Part shown: piece by piece, positions 54,602 to 57,500 of the stretch
Layout of the letters: every line of letters begins with the position of its first letter
Numbering within the stretch: position 1 is the first letter of the stretch
From: Neocallimastix lanati (nom. inval.)
Lineage: Eukaryota > Neocallimastigomycota > Neocallimastigomycetes > Neocallimastigales > Neocallimastigaceae
Length of the DNA stretch: 57,500 bases
NCBI GenBank assembly: GCA_016946835.1
Contig: JACVTC010000235.1
Span: 1 to 57,500 of the forward strand
Reading direction: 5' to 3'
Made by a program: the position numbers and the translations under genes
Notes under the pieces: model-generated
Told to the model about the DNA's origin: nothing
What the model saw: the letters and a program-made list of their open reading frames with translations, nothing else
Databases searched by the model: none

Positions 54602-57499
54602 CTACATCGAAGCTGAGTTATACTTGACTATATTCTTCAAATGAACATTCCTATTCATTTGAATTCCAGAATTTGGATCAGCCAAGGTAACCGTATTAAA
54701 TTGTTTTTTTATAACTTTAAGAGGACCAACAAAATAAGGTTCTAGTTTAGTTCTTGAAAAATTTCTAACTAGAACTAAATCACCTTCCCTAATTCTTTTT
54801 CCCTCATTCAAACTATTCTTTTCCTCTCTTCTAGCAGCCCAATACTTACTTGCATTTTTAACATTTTCGGCTGCTTCTAAAGTCCATCGGTAATGATTTA
54901 TAAATTTTTCTAACAACACTTCATCCGATGACTTATTAATATCCTTGGTAGGTCTAGCAGCAATATCAAAAGGCTGCTGATCCTCCCTACCATAAACTAA
55001 CTCAAAACTTGAATGTTTTGTTACCTTATTTTTGGTAGTTCTAAGAGCCCATAAGGCGGATGGTAAAACTTCATCCCAATCCTTATTCTTAGAACCCAAC
55101 AACCTCAATAACTTGCCGATCTCTTTATTACGGTTTTCCGTAAGTCCATTACTTTCAGGATGATATGTGGAAATAAACTTCACATATACATCATAGAGAT
55201 CTAAAAATATTTTCGTCATGTCCGAGGTGAACTGAACACCATTGTCAGTTGTTATTACCTGTGGAACACCATGAGGAGCAAACACATTAATTAAGAACTT
55301 AATCACATCCTGTGATGTTATATTTTCCGTGGGTTCTGCTTCAACCCATTTGGTGAAGTAATCCACCACAACCATAATATATTGATTATTATTCTTCGTT
55401 TTAACCAAAGGTCCAATAATATCTAAACCCAAATGTATAAAAGGACCTTCTACTTTAGTTGGAATATTTTCTGTAGGTTCTGGATATGGTTGTGACCTAT
55501 TCAACTGACACTTGTCACAACTTTGCACCACTCTTTTAATATCCATCACCATATTATTCCAATAAAAACTTTTACGAAGCCTTTGATAAGTCTTATAATA
55601 TCCCTCATGACCTATCTTATGGGCTTCTAAAATAAGTTTTACTCTTTCCGTTTGATCAGTAATTAATTTACGATAGTCATTACCATCAACAAAGTAATCT
55701 TCACCATCTATCGTAACAAATTTTTCATTTATAAAGTCTTTAATAGTTTTAGAAAGCAACTCTTCTTCTTCCTTTGAAGTTAACTTAGTTGCCAATACCA
55801 CAGAATCATCTCTTTTCTTCATCCTAGATAATGCATCGGCTAACACATTTTTCTTACCCATTTGATATTGAATTTCAACACCAAGGGTACTAACAGTTAA
55901 GCACCACCTTGCTTGCCTAGCATTAATAGGTTCCTTATTTTTAAAGAAACTGATTAAAGGTTTATGATCTGTTATTACTACTGTTTTATTAGGATTTCCT
56001 AATATATAAGATTTCAACTTAGTAATACAATAAATTAATGCAGCTCCTTCCAAGTCAGTAATGCCATAATTTTTCTCGGCTTTACTTAAACTTCTACTTA
56101 TATAATGAACTGGATGTTCCTTTTTGGTTTCTAAATCTTCTTGGAGTAATACTCCTCCAATACCTTCATAGGAAGCATCCGTTCTAATTATAAACCTTTG
56201 ATTAAAACTTGGATATTTTAAAATTGGAGCATTTATTAACTTTTCTTTTAACAGATCAAAACTTTGTTGATGTTCATTATTCCATTTATATTTAACATTC
56301 TTTCTTAATAATTTACATAAAGGAGCAGAGATTTGAGCATATTTATCAATAAAGTTTCTATAATATCCTATTGCTCCAAGAAAAGATCGTAATTCATGAA
56401 CATCAACAGGTGCTACCCACTCCTTGATAGCCTTAATTTTGCTATCCTGGGGACTTAAACCTTTCACTGATGCCTTATGACCTAAGACTTCTACTTCAGT
56501 CTGCATAAAGGCACATTTTTCAATGTTAATTTTTAATTTGTGTTGGCGAAATACTTCCAACACTTGCCTAATGTGGCTTATATGTTCTTCTATACTCTTA
56601 GAGTATATTAAAATATCATCTATAAAGTTAAAAACAAACTTTCCTATAAATGGGAAAAGAATCCTATTCATTTCCCTTTGAAATGTAGCTGGGGCTCCGG
56701 TTAAACCAAAAGGCATAACCTTGAATTGGTAGTTACCAAATTTTGTGGTGAAGGTGGTAATTTCTACGCTTTCCTCATCCATCAAAATTTGATGATAACC
56801 AGAGTAAAGATCCATTGTTGTAAAAATCTGTGCCCCATCTAAACTATCAAATATCTCATCAATGTAAGGTAATGAATAAGAATCTTTAACTGTTAAATCA
56901 TTAACCTTACGATAATCAATACATAATCGCCATTTACCGTTCTTCTTCGGTACTAACACTATTGGCGATGACCATTCGGAACAAGAAGGTTCAATTAATT
57001 TCTTATTAATTAATTTAATTAATTCCTCCTTAAGTATATCCGACTTAAATTTAACTAATCTATAGCACCTTTGCTTAACTGGTTTCGCACCAGGAATTAA
57101 ATTAATCTTATGTGGAGGAAGATCAGAAGGTGTTAATTCTTCTGAAGAAGTAGCAACTATTTCTAAGTTCTCCTCCAGAATTTTAATTATTTCATCTTTA
57201 TATTTTTCGTTTAAAGTATTTAGGAAAATTTCATGATGAATATATTGCTTTGGGGATAATCCTTCAATTTTCTTTAAATCATTCTTTTTGGAATCCTCAT
57301 CCAAAGCCTTAATCATACACAACAACTTTTCTTCATCTTCATAATCATTATTAATAGGTGCAATAACGTCAATTACTCCCTCAGGAGTAATTTGACACAA
57401 ACTATATAAAATGGGGTGGATAAACAAATTATAATCAATTTGGGTTTTTAAGTTAATTAGAATATCGTAAAAAGGATCCTCCTTTTCTACTATTCTACA
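54602..57499 (-). CDS. pol: Pol polyprotein of Gypsy-2, partial (RT, RNase H, integrase)
   Basis: Open for about 965 codons from the window edge to TAG at 54602-54604. The N-terminal part, including most of protease, is outside; the first residues in view match the end of the Gypsy-1 protease region. Visible modules in order: reverse transcriptase with FIDD active site (codons at 56615-56620, NFIDDILIYS), RNase H (IIRTDAS), integrase HHCC finger (HKIGHEGYY ... CDKC), catalytic core with LGLDIIGPL, TTDNGVQ and SNGLTENRNKE supplying the D, D and E residues, and a C-terminal GP-type module (YFVGPLKVI). Strongly similar to Gypsy-1 throughout, but with many substitutions, so a separate lineage. 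No stops, so it may be young. As in Gypsy-1, no chromodomain follows the integrase. Confidence 0.93.
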   Translation of the reverse strand, partial: CRIVEKEDPFYDILINLKTQIDYNLFIHPILYSLCQITPEGVIDVIAPINNDYEDEEKLLCMIKALDEDSKKNDLKKIEGLSPKQYIHHEIFLNTLNEKYKDEIIKILEENLEIVATSSEELTPSDLPPHKINLIPGAKPVKQRCYRLVKFKSDILKEELIKLINKKLIEPSCSEWSSPIVLVPKKNGKWRLCIDYRKVNDLTVKDSYSLPYIDEIFDSLDGAQIFTTMDLYSGYHQILMDEESVEITTFTTKFGNYQFKVMPFGLTGAPATFQREMNRILFPFIGKFVFNFIDDILIYSKSIEEHISHIRQVLEVFRQHKLKINIEKCAFMQTEVEVLGHKASVKGLSPQDSKIKAIKEWVAPVDVHELRSFLGAIGYYRNFIDKYAQISAPLCKLLRKNVKYKWNNEHQQSFDLLKEKLINAPILKYPSFNQRFIIRTDASYEGIGGVLLQEDLETKKEHPVHYISRSLSKAEKNYGITDLEGAALIYCITKLKSYILGNPNKTVVITDHKPLISFFKNKEPINARQARWCLTVSTLGVEIQYQMGKKNVLADALSRMKKRDDSVVLATKLTSKEEEELLSKTIKDFINEKFVTIDGEDYFVDGNDYRKLITDQTERVKLILEAHKIGHEGYYKTYQRLRKSFYWNNMVMDIKRVVQSCDKCQLNRSQPYPEPTENIPTKVEGPFIHLGLDIIGPLVKTKNNNQYIMVVVDYFTKWVEAEPTENITSQDVIKFLINVFAPHGVPQVITTDNGVQFTSDMTKIFLDLYDVYVKFISTYHPESNGLTENRNKEIGKLLRLLGSKNKDWDEVLPSALWALRTTKNKVTKHSSFELVYGREDQQPFDIAARPTKDINKSSDEVLLEKFINHYRWTLEAAENVKNASKYWAARREEKNSLNEGKRIREGDLVLVRNFSRTKLEPYFVGPLKVIKKQFNTVTLADPNSGIQMNRNVHLKNIVKYNSASM

Positions 57500-57500
57500 A

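Larger units (their letters stand above)
53608..57500 (-). mobile_element. Ty3/Gypsy retrotransposon Gypsy-2, 3' part
   Basis: Minus-strand element running off the right edge: pol (54602-57499), purine tract AGAGGGGGCATCA, then a putative LTR from 54578 down to 53608. Diverged from Gypsy-1 but clearly related in pol, in the GGGGCATC tract and in LTR start (TGGTAAAGAATG against TGATAAGAATG). Confidence 0.85.

Overview
Organism. The window is nuclear DNA of a eukaryote with extremely AT-rich intergenic sequence (poly-A/T tracts of 30-60 nt, AAT microsatellites). The decisive marker is a secreted esterase at 40.5-41.7 kb carrying two C-terminal Cys/Trp-rich fungal dockerin modules, the signature of cellulosome-forming anaerobic gut fungi (Neocallimastigomycota). 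Low gene density, ankyrin-repeat genes and abundant Ty3-type LTR retrotransposons fit that group. The genus cannot be read from the sequence.

Layout. (1) 1-15.0 kb: two near-identical Ty3/Gypsy elements ('Gypsy-1') in tandem, sharing the middle LTR (LTR-int-LTR-int-LTR, period 7274 bp; the first LTR is cut by the window edge). Each has a long structured leader, gag, and pol joined to gag by a textbook -1 frameshift signal (slippery TTTAAAC, 7-nt spacer, H-type pseudoknot). (2) 15.0-27.0 kb: a daisy chain of about a dozen LTRs of different families set end to end. Nearly every junction is only 3-8 bp of T-rich sequence, most often ATTT, which serves as the target-site duplication of the units on both sides. 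It includes a 1.7-kb non-autonomous (TRIM-like) element with PBS and purine tract, a head-to-head LTR pair, and one LTR nested in another. (3) 27-40.5 kb: AT-rich desert with a possible small two-helix membrane protein gene, a decayed coiled-coil gene, a decayed Ty1/copia RT-RNase H, a foldback element, another LTR/purine-tract end and a 47-bp tandem array. (4) 40.5-48.1 kb: the host genes: the CE6-type dockerin esterase, a decayed ankyrin gene, an intact ankyrin gene with a two-codon first exon and a C-terminal membrane anchor, and a faint SURP-domain relic. (5) 48.1-57.5 kb: a second LTR cluster, largely the inverse-orientation counterpart of families in region 2, ending in a second Gypsy element ('Gypsy-2', minus strand, pol open to the window edge).

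How it fits together. Only three non-transposon genes look intact or plausible: the esterase, the ankyrin protein and the small membrane protein. The esterase would be secreted and docked on the cellulosome to deacetylate plant xylan. The rest is retrotransposon biology. Gypsy-1 looks recently active (open frames, near-identical LTRs). The LTR chains show repeated integration at the edges of earlier insertions. In three families the primer-binding site lies between inverted-repeat arms formed by U5 and the leader, so the genomic RNA probably presents the PBS in a stem-loop. No tRNA, rRNA or CRISPR array was recognised.
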